Below are positions 44,392-52,312 of a stretch of DNA of 64,000 nt, piece after piece (the stretch's first letter is position 1; the number at the start of each line of letters is the position of its first letter). Origin of the DNA: Couchioplanes azureus (GTDB taxonomy: Bacteria > Actinomycetota > Actinomycetes > Mycobacteriales > Micromonosporaceae); the NCBI RefSeq assembly GCF_014648355.1, contig NZ_BMQY01000010.1, forward strand, positions 158,684-222,683. The letters are read 5' to 3'. The translations under genes were made by a program, and so were the position numbers. Under the pieces are notes generated by a model that searched no databases, was not told where the DNA came from, and saw nothing but the letters and a program-made list of their open reading frames with translations.

Positions 44392-44925
44392 TCAGTCCGG
44401 GGGCTCGAGGAAGAGAGAGGACAGGCGGGGCAGGCGGCGGCGCATCTCTTCTTCGTCGTCGAAGTCCCAGAGCATGGAGGCGTCCGGGCGGTTCGGGGCG
44501 GCCTCGGCGGGCGGCAGCTCGTCGCCCGTCGCTTCCCGGTGGGCGACCTGGGCGATCGTCAGCACCTCCTCCGCCTCGAACACCGCGCCGGTCGCCGCCG
44601 CGGCGCGAACCGAGGGCAGGTCGGCGAGGGAGTCGGGGTCGCGGACGGCCCGGGCCAGGACCTCGCGGCCGTTGGCGATCAGCCATCCGCGGAAGTGGTC
44701 GAACCCGTCGTCCGAGCAGCCGCCGTTGACGAGGTAGGCCGCCGCCCACAGATCCTCCTTGCCGGAGGCGGCCATCACCTTGTCGAGGTGGCGGGCCCAG
44801 GCCACGATCTCGGCGGGGTCGCGCCCGGCCAGATCGGCGGCCGCCCGCTTCGCCACCTCGCCGGGCGAACCCGGCCGGTCGGCGGTCGCCCGGTCGATGA
44901 CCGCCCAGAAGTCGTCCGTTCTCAT
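44392..44925 (-). CDS. DUF4240-domain protein
   Basis: This is a 177-residue soluble protein. The N-terminal two thirds match DUF4240: FWAVIDRATAD, DLWAAAYLVNGGCSDDGFDHFRGWLIANG and VLARAVRDPDSLAD are typical of this family of unknown function, which resembles WGR/immunity-type small proteins. The C-terminus is acidic (WDFDDEEEMRRR). The ATG at 44925 gives the family start MRTDDFW. It is divergent from the phosphotransferase gene. Confidence 0.85.
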   Translation of the reverse strand: MRTDDFWAVIDRATADRPGSPGEVAKRAAADLAGRDPAEIVAWARHLDKVMAASGKEDLWAAAYLVNGGCSDDGFDHFRGWLIANGREVLARAVRDPDSLADLPSVRAAAATGAVFEAEEVLTIAQVAHREATGDELPPAEAAPNRPDASMLWDFDDEEEMRRRLPRLSSLFLEPPD

Positions 44926-44978
44926 GGGCGACAGCCTGCCAGCCGGGTACGACAAAAGCGGGGAGGCAGGATGGGGGC

Positions 44979-45953
44979 ATGCGTCCGATATCGCTGCCCG
45001 AGGTCGCCTACGGTGCTACCGCCGTACGCCCGGATTGGGGGGATCTGCCGTTGGCCCTGCGGGCGGCGATCGAGGCCCGGCTCGGCGCCCGGGTGACCGC
45101 CTCGGCCACCGCAGGCGGGGGCTTCACCAGGGCTTTCGCGGCCGTCGTGGAGACCTCGGCCGGCGACCGCGCGTTCCTCAAGGCGGCTCCCCTGGACCAC
45201 CCCGATGCCGATGCCTACGCCCGTGAGGCGGCCGTCACATCCGCGCTGCCTCCCGGCGTACGGGCACCACGGCCCCGCTGGACGCTGACGGCGGAAGGTC
45301 ACTACGTGCTGTGCATGCAAGCGCTCGACGGACGCGTACCCGGACTCCCCTGGCAACCGGACGACCTCGCGGCGGCACTGCGGGCGTGGCACACGGCTGC
45401 CGCGGCTCTGTCCCGGCCGACGACCCCGGGGCTGCCGCAGCTGAGCGACATCGTGAGAGGCGAGCTGTCCTGGTGGTCGGAGATCGCGGCCGGCCGGGCC
45501 CCGCTTCCCCCGGCACCCGGGTGGGTCCGCGAGCGCCTCGACGACCTGGCGGATCTCGAGCAGGGGCTGCCGGCACTGGTCGCCGGACCCGGAATGCTCC
45601 ACGGCGACCTGCGGATAGACAACGTCATGATCGACGCGTACGGGGAAGCCTGGCTGTGCGACTGGACCTGGCCGTGCCTGGGCGCACCCTGGTTCGACGC
45701 GGTGACTCTGCTGGTCACGGCGTACGCCAGCGGGCTCGACGCGGACCGGCTGCTGACACCCTGGGCGGCCCCGACGGCTGGCGTGGACGGGGCACTGGCG
45801 GCGCTGAGCGGCTACTGGCTGACCCGCGCGGCCGGAAGGCCGAGCACCGCCTCACCGCACAGCCGCCAGCACCAGAGGTTCAGCGGCGAACAGGCCCTGG
45901 CCTGGCTGGCCACCCGGCGCACCTGGCACCCACCCGCCGAGAACACCGCCTGA
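44979..45953 (+). CDS. aminoglycoside phosphotransferase (APH)-family kinase
   Basis: This is a 324-residue kinase-fold protein. The catalytic loop LHGDLRIDNVM (His208, Asp210, Asn215) and the metal-binding CDWTWP (Asp228) are intact, and an N-terminal lysine in AFLKAA may contact ATP. Such enzymes phosphorylate small molecules (sugars, antibiotics, choline-like compounds). No nearby pathway shows its substrate, so resistance should not be assumed. It is convergent with nothing; rpsT follows after 341 bases. Confidence 0.85.
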   Translation: MRPISLPEVAYGATAVRPDWGDLPLALRAAIEARLGARVTASATAGGGFTRAFAAVVETSAGDRAFLKAAPLDHPDADAYAREAAVTSALPPGVRAPRPRWTLTAEGHYVLCMQALDGRVPGLPWQPDDLAAALRAWHTAAAALSRPTTPGLPQLSDIVRGELSWWSEIAAGRAPLPPAPGWVRERLDDLADLEQGLPALVAGPGMLHGDLRIDNVMIDAYGEAWLCDWTWPCLGAPWFDAVTLLVTAYASGLDADRLLTPWAAPTAGVDGALAALSGYWLTRAAGRPSTASPHSRQHQRFSGEQALAWLATRRTWHPPAENTA

Positions 45954-46294
45954 CCTGGCCGCCGCCGAGAATGTCGCCTGGCTCCCACCCCGCGCCGCGC
46001 GGCCTTTCACCTCATGCGCCGAGAGTTCGCCCGACCTTCGGTCCGCGGCCAGATGCACCGCCCGGAGTGGCCGACCACCGTCCGCTGCGCCCACCCGGAG
46101 GCCACCCCGCTGCGGAGGTCCTCGGCGACCCGCTAACGTTCCCCGGGACGAACCGGCCCCGTGGACTGCTCGATTTGGGCGGGCCCGATCAGGCCTGATA
46201 CATTGGTTCGTCGCGTGTGGTGACGCGCTGCTGCTTGCCGTCCGTCGCCACCGTCCGAGTACATCATCCGAACTAGTCAGGACAAGGCTGTCGC
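45954..46294. other. 341-bp region upstream of rpsT
   Basis: It contains a candidate rpsT promoter (46175-46204) and a leader of about 90 bases. The left part shows no gene; the open frames there lack any domain feature. Confidence 0.5.
46175..46204 (+). promoter_or_regulatory. candidate rpsT promoter
   Basis: A TTGGGC -35 and a TACATT -10 are separated by 18 bases, 91 bases before the rpsT start. The -10 lies in a small AT-rich island (GATACATTGGTT). Confidence 0.4.
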
Positions 46295-46561
46295 GTGGCG
46301 AACATCAAGTCCCAGATCAAGCGCAACCGGCAGAACGAGAAGGCCCGGCTGCGCAACAAGTCGGTCAAGTCGTCGCTGAAGACCGTGATCCGCAAGCTGC
46401 ACGAGGCGAGCGAGGCCGGCAACACCGAGACGGCCACCGCTCTGCTGCGTGACGCCTCGCGTCAGCTCGACAAGGCCGTGAGCAAGGGCGTCATCCACAA
46501 GAACCAGGCGGCGAACCGCAAGTCGGCCATCGCCAAGCGGGTCGCCTCGCTGTCTGCCTGA
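46295..46561 (+). CDS. rpsT: 30S ribosomal protein S20
   Basis: This is an 88-residue basic three-helix protein of the small ribosomal subunit that binds 16S rRNA. The N-terminus (M)ANIKSQIKRNRQNEKAR and the later NQAANRKSAIAKRV are diagnostic. It starts with GTG at 46295. It is monocistronic here, with its own promoter candidate and a strong terminator, and keeps its usual position next to holA although an unusually long gap separates them. Confidence 0.97.
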   Translation: MANIKSQIKRNRQNEKARLRNKSVKSSLKTVIRKLHEASEAGNTETATALLRDASRQLDKAVSKGVIHKNQAANRKSAIAKRVASLSA

Positions 46562-46617
46562 TCACTGACCAACCACGGTCGCGCCCCCGGGGCCCGACCG
46601 GGTCGTAGATCGCTCTC

Positions 46618-46654
46618 CAGGCACCGCCGGACTCTCCGAGTCCAGCGGTGCCTG
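46618..46654 (+). terminator. rpsT terminator hairpin
   Basis: CAGGCACCGC pairs with GCGGTGCCTG, and after one mismatch GGACTC pairs with GAGTCC around a TCC loop. It starts 57 bases after the rpsT stop. Confidence 0.8.
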
Positions 46655-46860
46655 AGCTGTTTCCACCTCCCGGGCCGCCGGAAGCGGCCCGCCCGCCGCG
46701 ACCGCAACCAGCACGGGCCGGCAACAACCGACACAGCTCGTCCCGGGCCGATCCCACCCGGCCTGACCCAGCACGGGCCGACGCCACCAAGAACGGCCCG
46801 ACGCGACTCGGCGCGGCGCGCCGCGACCAGGGGTCACGCGACCCCACGTGACCCAGTGCG

Positions 46861-47130
46861 TACCAACCTCCACCCAGCATGGGCCGGCGCGGTTCGGCCT
46901 GACGTGACCCGGCGCGGTTCGGCCCGGCGCGGTTCGGCGCGGTTCGGCCCGGCGCGAAGCCGCCCCGCGCCGCCTGGTGCAAAGCGGCCCCGCACGGCTT
47001 GGCGCGGTTCCGCCCTGCGCGGTTCGGCGCGGTTCCACGCGGCGCGGTTCGGCCCGGCGCCAAACCACCCCGCACGGCCTGGCGCGGTTCCACCCCGCAC
47101 GGTTCGGCGCGGTTCGGCGCGCGGCCCGGC
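46861..47130. repeat. degenerate GCGCGGTTCGGC-type repeat region
   Basis: At least ten copies of GCGCGGTTC(G/C) occur with irregular spacing of about 10, 17 or more bases. One longer block (CCCCGCACGGC(T/C)TGGCGCGGTTCC) recurs 80 bases apart, at 46988 and 47068. No unit has the palindromic core or regular spacing of a CRISPR array. Confidence 0.7.
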
Positions 47131-47606
47131 GTCATACCGCTGGCGATGGAATCCGGGGGGTGGTGCGGGGCCGCTCCCGCCCTCGCCGACTAGATCACTG
47201 ACGGTGTCCGGTCGCCGTGGCGGAGAAGAGCTGGCGTGATGTCGGCGAAAGGCGTGGAGCGCACGCGGGACCACCGACTCCGGCGGATGCGCGCGTGACC
47301 AGGGTCGGGACGGCAGGTGCCGGGCCGTGTGTCACGGGACCGGACTGTGCCCGTACTTATAAAAAGCCCCACCCCCGACACGCCCGAATTAGGCCTTGTG
47401 TTTGGTTCGACCCCCGGCTATCGGTCGGGATGTGCGTCGGATCACGTTCCCGGCGTGGCGGCGCCGTCCCTCCTGATCGAGGCGGTTGTGCACGCGGCGG
47501 GCATGGCAGCCTACCGATATGTCTGGTTTCGCGTTCGATGATCAGACAGCTGCGCGCAGGAGTGAGGCTCGCGGAAGTGTCGGACCGACATGCAAAGATT
47601 CTGTAC

Positions 47607-48581
47607 GTGAAAAGCGCACCTCCCGCCCCCGTCGTCCTCGTTCTCGGTGACGAGGAGCTGCTTGCCGCGCGTGCGATCACCGCGACGGTCGAGGCGGCGC
47701 GGGAGCAGGATCCCGGGGCCGACGTCCGGGAGTACGAGGCGGGTCAGCTCAGCGCCGGCGAGGTGGCCGAGATGCTCAGCCCTTCGCTGTTCGGCGGGCG
47801 GCGCGTGCTGGTCGTGCGCGGTGGGCAGGATGCGCGCAAGGATCTCGCTTCCGCCCTGCTTTCCTATGCGAAGAGTCCCGATCCCGACGTGACGCTCGTC
47901 GTCGCCCACCTCGGCGCGGCCAAGGGCAAGGCGTTCGCCGACGGGCTGAAGTCGGCGGGGGCGACCGTGGTGCCCGCCGTCAAGCTCAAGGGCGACCGGG
48001 AGAGGATCGCGTTCGTGCGCGACGAGTTCCGGCGCCATGGCGGGCGGTGCGACGAGGCCGCCGCGTCCGCGTTGCTGCAGGCCGTGGGCACGGATTTGCG
48101 CGAGATAGCGGCCGCGTGCTCGCAGCTGCTCGCCGATACCGACGGCAGGATCAGCGCCGCCGTGGTCGCCCGCTACTACAAGGGGCGGGCCGAGGTGAGC
48201 GGGTTCGCCGTGGCCGATGCCGCGATGGTCGGCGACGTGCCGGGGGCGCTGGAGGCCCTGCGCTGGGCCCTGCACGTCGGGGTCGACCCCGTGCCGATCG
48301 CCGACGCGCTCGCCGACGGCGTGCGCACGGTCGCCCGGGTGGCGTCCGCCGGGCGCGGCAACCCCTACCAGATGGCCAGCTCCCTCGGCATGCCCGCGTG
48401 GAAGATCCAGAAGGCCCAGGAGCGCAGCCGCGGCTGGACCCCCGAGGGCCTGGTCGACGCGATGCGCGCCGCCGCCGACTGCAACGCCGCGGTCAAGGGC
48501 GGTGCCGAGGACCGGGGCTACGCGCTGGAGCAGGCGGTCTTCGCGGTGGCCCAGGCTCGGCAGTCCGGAGGTGCCCGATGA
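47607..48581 (+). CDS. holA: DNA polymerase III subunit delta
   Basis: This is a 324-residue clamp-loader subunit that opens the beta clamp. The N-terminal LVLGDEELLAARAI, the middle VVPAVKLKGDR and FRRHGGRCDEAAASALLQAVGTDLREIAAACSQL-type region, and the C-terminal GMPAWKIQKAQERSRGW are characteristic of actinobacterial HolA. The GTG at 47607 is the family-typical start but has no clear Shine-Dalgarno; an ATG at 47538 is possible. It overlaps the next gene by ATGA. Confidence 0.93.
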   Translation: MKSAPPAPVVLVLGDEELLAARAITATVEAAREQDPGADVREYEAGQLSAGEVAEMLSPSLFGGRRVLVVRGGQDARKDLASALLSYAKSPDPDVTLVVAHLGAAKGKAFADGLKSAGATVVPAVKLKGDRERIAFVRDEFRRHGGRCDEAAASALLQAVGTDLREIAAACSQLLADTDGRISAAVVARYYKGRAEVSGFAVADAAMVGDVPGALEALRWALHVGVDPVPIADALADGVRTVARVASAGRGNPYQMASSLGMPAWKIQKAQERSRGWTPEGLVDAMRAAADCNAAVKGGAEDRGYALEQAVFAVAQARQSGGAR

Positions 48582-49771
48582 CGCGGTCCCGCCGTGCCGG
48601 GCTGTCCCGCGACGAGGTGCGGCAGCAGCCGCTCTACGCGCGGATGCTGGGGCTGCAGTATCTGGCGCCCAGCGGCTTCCTCTGCTTCGTCTTCCTCGAG
48701 GGAGCGGTCGCCCTCGGCATCCTGCTGGCCCTGGCGGAGCTCGTCAGCTGGTGGGGCGTGCTGGTGCTGCCGGTGACCGTCGCGGCGATGGTCAAGCTGA
48801 ACGACGTCGTGGCCGGGGCGCTGACGAGGCCGCAGGTGCGCACTTCCGGGGGCGGGGGGCGCAGCGGTGCGGAGTTCGGCGGGCGGGAGCCGGGATCCCG
48901 GGGTGCGGAGACGGTGCGGATTCCCGAGTCGCTGATCGCGAACGTCAGTGCCGCGCCGCCGACGCGACCGGCTGGGCTACCGATGGGTGGCGGACTGCCT
49001 TCGGATGCCGGGTTGCCTCCAGCCGGCGGGTTGCCGACAGCCGGGCGGGTGGAAGGCGGACGGCCGACGCGTGTCGGAGAGGGTCCGACGAGGACGTTCG
49101 AACGTGTGCCGGCCGACGGTCCGGTGGCACCCCCCGTCTCCGGAGACCGGTGGGCGCCGGAGAGCCCCGGCCGCTTCACGCCCGTCAGCGCGGACCGCTT
49201 CACAGCCGACAGCACAGACCGCTTGACGCCCGACGGTGCGGGCCGCTTCACGCCCGGCAGCGCGGGCCGCTTCGCCCCGGACAGTGCCGGCCGTTTCAGC
49301 CCTGACGGCGCCGGCCGTTTCGCCGGTGAAGGCGCGAGCTCGTTCGACCGTGACCCGGCGGCGTCGTTCACTCACGACGGTGCGGGCTCGCTCAGGGGTG
49401 ACAGCCCGGCCCCGTTCCCGCACGGTGGCGGGGAGCCGTTCCCGCACGGTGGTGGAGAGCCGTTCCCGCACGGTGGTGGAGAGCCGTTCCCGCACGGTGG
49501 TGGAGAGCCGTTCCCGCACGGTGGTGGGGAGCGATGGGCGGTGCGCGACGGCGAACAGCAGCGTCCGGCCGGACCGCCGATCGGGGCGGAAGGCTTCGTC
49601 GTCGACCCGGCGGCTATGGACGGGGTCGGGGGTCCGCTGCACGCGTCCGGGGCCGCCATCGACGAACCTGGCATGTTCCAGAGCCCGCGCACGGTGCAGC
49701 AGTGGGCGAGCAGCCAGGTGGACGACCACCAGCAGCGCGCCCGCCAGTCCGCGGCGCGGCGCTACGAGTGA
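48578..49771 (+). CDS. membrane protein with long octapeptide-repeat tail
   Basis: This is a 397-residue protein coupled to holA by a 4-base overlap. Residues 20-80 hold two hydrophobic helices (LAPSGFLCFVFLEGAVALGI and SWWGVLVLPVTVAAMV) and a KLNDVVAGAL motif. Residues of about 85-187 are disordered Gly/Pro-rich. Residues 188-315 are an uninterrupted 8-residue repeat of about 16 units that drifts from (S/G)xGRFxPD to GGEPFPHG. A short helical C-terminus (VQQWASSQVDDHQQRARQS) ends it. The short membrane part looks like a small protein conserved beside holA; the repeat tail looks like an add-on. The function is unknown. Confidence 0.75.
   Translation: MTRSRRAGLSRDEVRQQPLYARMLGLQYLAPSGFLCFVFLEGAVALGILLALAELVSWWGVLVLPVTVAAMVKLNDVVAGALTRPQVRTSGGGGRSGAEFGGREPGSRGAETVRIPESLIANVSAAPPTRPAGLPMGGGLPSDAGLPPAGGLPTAGRVEGGRPTRVGEGPTRTFERVPADGPVAPPVSGDRWAPESPGRFTPVSADRFTADSTDRLTPDGAGRFTPGSAGRFAPDSAGRFSPDGAGRFAGEGASSFDRDPAASFTHDGAGSLRGDSPAPFPHGGGEPFPHGGGEPFPHGGGEPFPHGGGEPFPHGGGERWAVRDGEQQRPAGPPIGAEGFVVDPAAMDGVGGPLHASGAAIDEPGMFQSPRTVQQWASSQVDDHQQRARQSAARRYE
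49139..49522 (+). repeat. 24-bp in-frame tandem repeat coding for octapeptides
   Basis: The 24-base period codes for the 8-residue repeats. The last five units (GGEPFPHG; about 49415-49522) are nearly identical in DNA, while earlier units have diverged. The array therefore seems to grow at its 3' end. Confidence 0.85.
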
Positions 49772-49972
49772 CGGCCGCGGAACAACTTCGGAGCCTGCCG
49801 GCTGTGAGCCTCGTGGCGCCGAGGGCGCACACGGCACTACGGGCGAGGACCGCGGAACAGCTTCGGAGCTACCGGCCTTGACACTCGGCGGTGCGCGAGG
49901 GGGCATCCGGCACCGCTGGCAGGCCCGCCGGTAACCCGTCAGCGGAGTGAGCGCCCGCGACGGCATGATCAG

Positions 49973-50550
49973 ATGGTGGCGTTGAGTTCGGAGTCGGTCG
50001 CCGCCTGGTCGGGCATCGAGTTGGTGGAGCGTCTGGCGGGCGGAGCCCGCAACGAGGTCGTCCTCGCGCGTCGCGGTGGGCGACGGGTGGTCGTACGCCG
50101 GTCTGCTCGTTCCCTGGCCGCCCTGGAGTGGGAACTGGATCTGCTGAACCACCTCGCGAGTCACGGCATCGGCGTCCCCCGTCTGGTAGCCACCGACGAT
50201 GGACGCAGGCACGTGGATGGTGTGCAGGTCCACGAGTTCGTCGACGGCAGGCGGCCTCGGGACAGGCCGGACCGGCAGCGGTGATCGATGCGCTGGCGAC
50301 CGTGCACGAGTTGACTGTCGGGTGGCCACAGGGCCCGGGATTTGCCTCGGCCCGGCAGTTGCTGGATCTCGACCGTGGCGGTGACGTCCGTTTGGACGCC
50401 ATGCCGCCGGAAGCGGTACGAGCCGTGCGCGCCGCCTGGCAGCAGACTCTGGCCACCGCCGGCGTGGCATGGGAAGCCGCGACCTGCGGGGTACCGGAAC
50501 CGGAATACGCCGCACGACGGCTGGCGGAACTCTCCGTCCGATCGAACTAG
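49973..50550 (+). pseudogene. broken APH-family phosphotransferase gene (frameshift plus loss of catalytic core)
   Basis: From the ATG at 49973 the frame encodes a kinase N-lobe (SIELVERLAGGARNEV, VVVRRSARS, LVATDDGRRH, VHEFVDGR) and then goes out of frame at about 50245-50260, stopping at 50284. Another frame continues the family sequence (AVIDALATVHELT, GPGFASARQLLDLDRGGDV, MPPEAVRAVRAAW). It then jumps directly to the family C-terminus (WEAATCGVPEPEYAARRLAEL). The HGD catalytic loop and the metal-binding segment that belong between are missing. So there is one frameshift and one internal deletion; it should not make an active kinase. Confidence 0.75.
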
Positions 50551-50748
50551 TCATGCGTGCCACGACACCGAGGCCGGGAAGACGCCGGAGGTTGGCCGGC
50601 AAAACCTTCCGCCGATCGAGCCGCCATGGGTACTCGGATATCCGGCGTTGCGGAGCGCGTCGCTCCGTATGCACGCCGTGAAGGGAACCGCTCACTACGC
50701 AGCATTGCGTATGGAAGCGCTCCGCCGTTCCTCCCTACGCTTTTGATC

Positions 50749-51357
50749 ATGGTGATTCGTGCGGTGGTTTTCGATGTCGGAGGTGTGCTGGCGCTGGTCG
50801 AACCGATGGACTTCGACCGGCGGTGGGAGGCCGAGCTCGGCCTGGCCGACGGGGCGATCGGCGCCGCCATGGCCGACGTGTGGGCGGCCGGCGCGCTGGG
50901 CCGGGTGAGTGAGGACGAGGTGCACAAGGCCATGCGCGACCGGCTCGGGCTCACCCGGGAGCAGGTCGACGCGGTGATGGCCGAGATGTGGCGGCAGTAT
51001 CTGGGTGTCCCGAACACCGAGCTGATCGCGTACGCCCGAGCGCTGCGCCCGGCGTACCGCACGGGGATCCTGAGCAACAGCTTCGTCGGCGCGCGCGAGC
51101 GGGAGCATCGGGAGTTCGGCTTCGGCGACCTGGTGGACGAGCTGATCTACTCGCACGAGGTGGGGATGAGCAAGCCGGATCCGGCGCTGTGGGAGCTCGC
51201 CTGCCGGCGCATGGGCGTCGCGCCGGGCGAGACGGTGTTTGTGGACAACGCGCCGGCCCTGGTGCAGAGCGCCCGGGAGTTCGGCATGCAAGCCGTACTC
51301 TTCCGCGACACCGTTCAGGCCACCACCGACCTCGACGCCCTGCTGGCGACGAGGTGA
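50749..51357 (+). CDS. HAD-family hydrolase
   Basis: This is a 202-residue HAD phosphatase. Motif I is VVFDVGGVL (the second Asp is replaced by Gly, as in many HAD-IA dehalogenase/epoxide-type members), motif II is ILSNSF, and motif III Lys in MSKPDPALWELA and motif IV VFVDNAPALVQSARE are present. It has the HAD-IA subgroup layout with a helical cap. The ATG at 50749 is closest to motif I. The preceding 198 bases (50551-50748) hold a small 7-bp hairpin (50651-50667) and nothing else recognisable. Confidence 0.85.
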   Translation: MVIRAVVFDVGGVLALVEPMDFDRRWEAELGLADGAIGAAMADVWAAGALGRVSEDEVHKAMRDRLGLTREQVDAVMAEMWRQYLGVPNTELIAYARALRPAYRTGILSNSFVGAREREHREFGFGDLVDELIYSHEVGMSKPDPALWELACRRMGVAPGETVFVDNAPALVQSAREFGMQAVLFRDTVQATTDLDALLATR

Positions 51358-51465
51358 CCCGCCGAAACCGGCCGTCGGCCCGCACGGGGACGTCTCCCCC
51401 TGAGTCCGGATGTCGCGTCCGCGGTCGTAGGCGGCCTGGGCGGCACGGGCTTTGCCGTGGCAGGG

Positions 51466-52224
51466 TCACTCCGACCGCCCCGCCGACCATGAATCCTGAC
51501 GCTGCTCCGCCAGCCACTGGTCGAAGGTCTGCACGCCGCGGGCTCCCGGCCCGCTCGGCAGCAGGCCCCTGCCCATCGGCCCCGGCACCCAGAGCGGCAG
51601 CACCGGCCGCCGCCGCGCGCCGCCCGCGGCGATGAGCCGCCGCGCCATCGTGACCAGCGACTCCACCCGGGGCCCGGCCAGGTCTCCCGCCATTCCGCGC
51701 GGCTCCTCACCGGCCAGCGCCACGAGCGCCTCGGCGACCTCGCGCACCGCGATCGGTTGCACGGTCAGTTTCGGCACGACCGCGACCGGCCCGGGCACCC
51801 GCTCGAGCAACTGGCCCGCGAACTCGTGGAACTGGGTCGCCCGCAGCACGCTCCACGGCACCGCGCCGGCGCGGGCGACCGCCTCCTGGCACAGCTTGCC
51901 CTGGTAGTAGCCGCTCTTGACCCGGTCGATCCCGACGATCGACAGCACGACGTGGTGGCGCACCCCCGCCCGCGCGGCCGCCGCCAGCAGGTTGCGCCCC
52001 GCCCGCTCGAAGAAGCCGACCGCGACGGCGCGCCTCGTCGTCGTCACGTTGCTGACGTCGATGGTGACGTCCACCCCGTTCAGCGCCGCGTCGAGCCCGG
52101 CGCCGCTCACCAGGTCGACGCCACGCCCGCGCGCCAGCACCACCGGCTCATGGCCGGCGGCGGACAGGGTCTCGACCACATGCCGGCCGGTGAGGCCGGT
52201 TCCGCCCGCGACTGCAACCTTCAT
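51466..52224 (-). CDS. NAD(P)-binding NmrA-like/SDR family protein
   Basis: This is a 252-residue atypical short-chain dehydrogenase. The nucleotide-binding motif AVAGGTGLTGRHVVE starts at residue 4. It lacks the usual Tyr-x3-Lys catalytic pair at the standard place but has SGYYQGKLCQE, where Tyr and Lys are near each other. Such NmrA/YwnB-like proteins act as redox sensors or quinone/flavin reductases. It is transcribed toward the HAD gene; no operon partner is visible. Confidence 0.85.
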   Translation of the reverse strand: MKVAVAGGTGLTGRHVVETLSAAGHEPVVLARGRGVDLVSGAGLDAALNGVDVTIDVSNVTTTRRAVAVGFFERAGRNLLAAAARAGVRHHVVLSIVGIDRVKSGYYQGKLCQEAVARAGAVPWSVLRATQFHEFAGQLLERVPGPVAVVPKLTVQPIAVREVAEALVALAGEEPRGMAGDLAGPRVESLVTMARRLIAAGGARRRPVLPLWVPGPMGRGLLPSGPGARGVQTFDQWLAEQRQDSWSAGRSE

Positions 52225-52312
52225 CGTCTCGCTCCCTGCTGTCAGTGTGTCGCATCAGGGACGGACCACCACCGGGGAACGTGACACCAGCGGGAGCCCG
52301 TGGTGAGCGAGC

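Larger units (their letters stand above)
46562..47606. other. 1.04-kb gap between rpsT and holA: terminator, repeats, AT-rich island
   Basis: After the rpsT terminator, the stretch of about 46730-47140 is filled with degenerate GC-rich repeats. Open frames through it encode only Arg/Ala/Gly/Pro-rich low complexity on both strands and are not convincing genes. At 47345-47405 there is an AT-rich island (ACTTATAAAAAG...GAATTAGG...), possibly a promoter. The holA leader follows. Confidence 0.6.

Noticed and set aside
44979..45953. Aminoglycoside resistance gene
   Set aside because: Only the kinase fold motifs are seen; nothing specific to aminoglycoside substrates, so only the family is named.
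46834..47274. Low-complexity frames (both strands) in the rpsT-holA gap
   Set aside because: They are Arg/Ala/Pro/Gly repeats produced by the DNA repeat in every frame, without a ribosome site or domain; treated as non-coding.
47395..47440. tRNA-like T-loop sequence GGTTCGACCCC
   Set aside because: The bases before it cannot pair with the bases after it to form a T-stem, and no acceptor or anticodon arm can be built around it.
48047..48577. Upstream extension of the octapeptide-repeat protein
   Set aside because: This stretch is holA in another frame; the ATG at 48578 with its ATGA overlap is the natural start.
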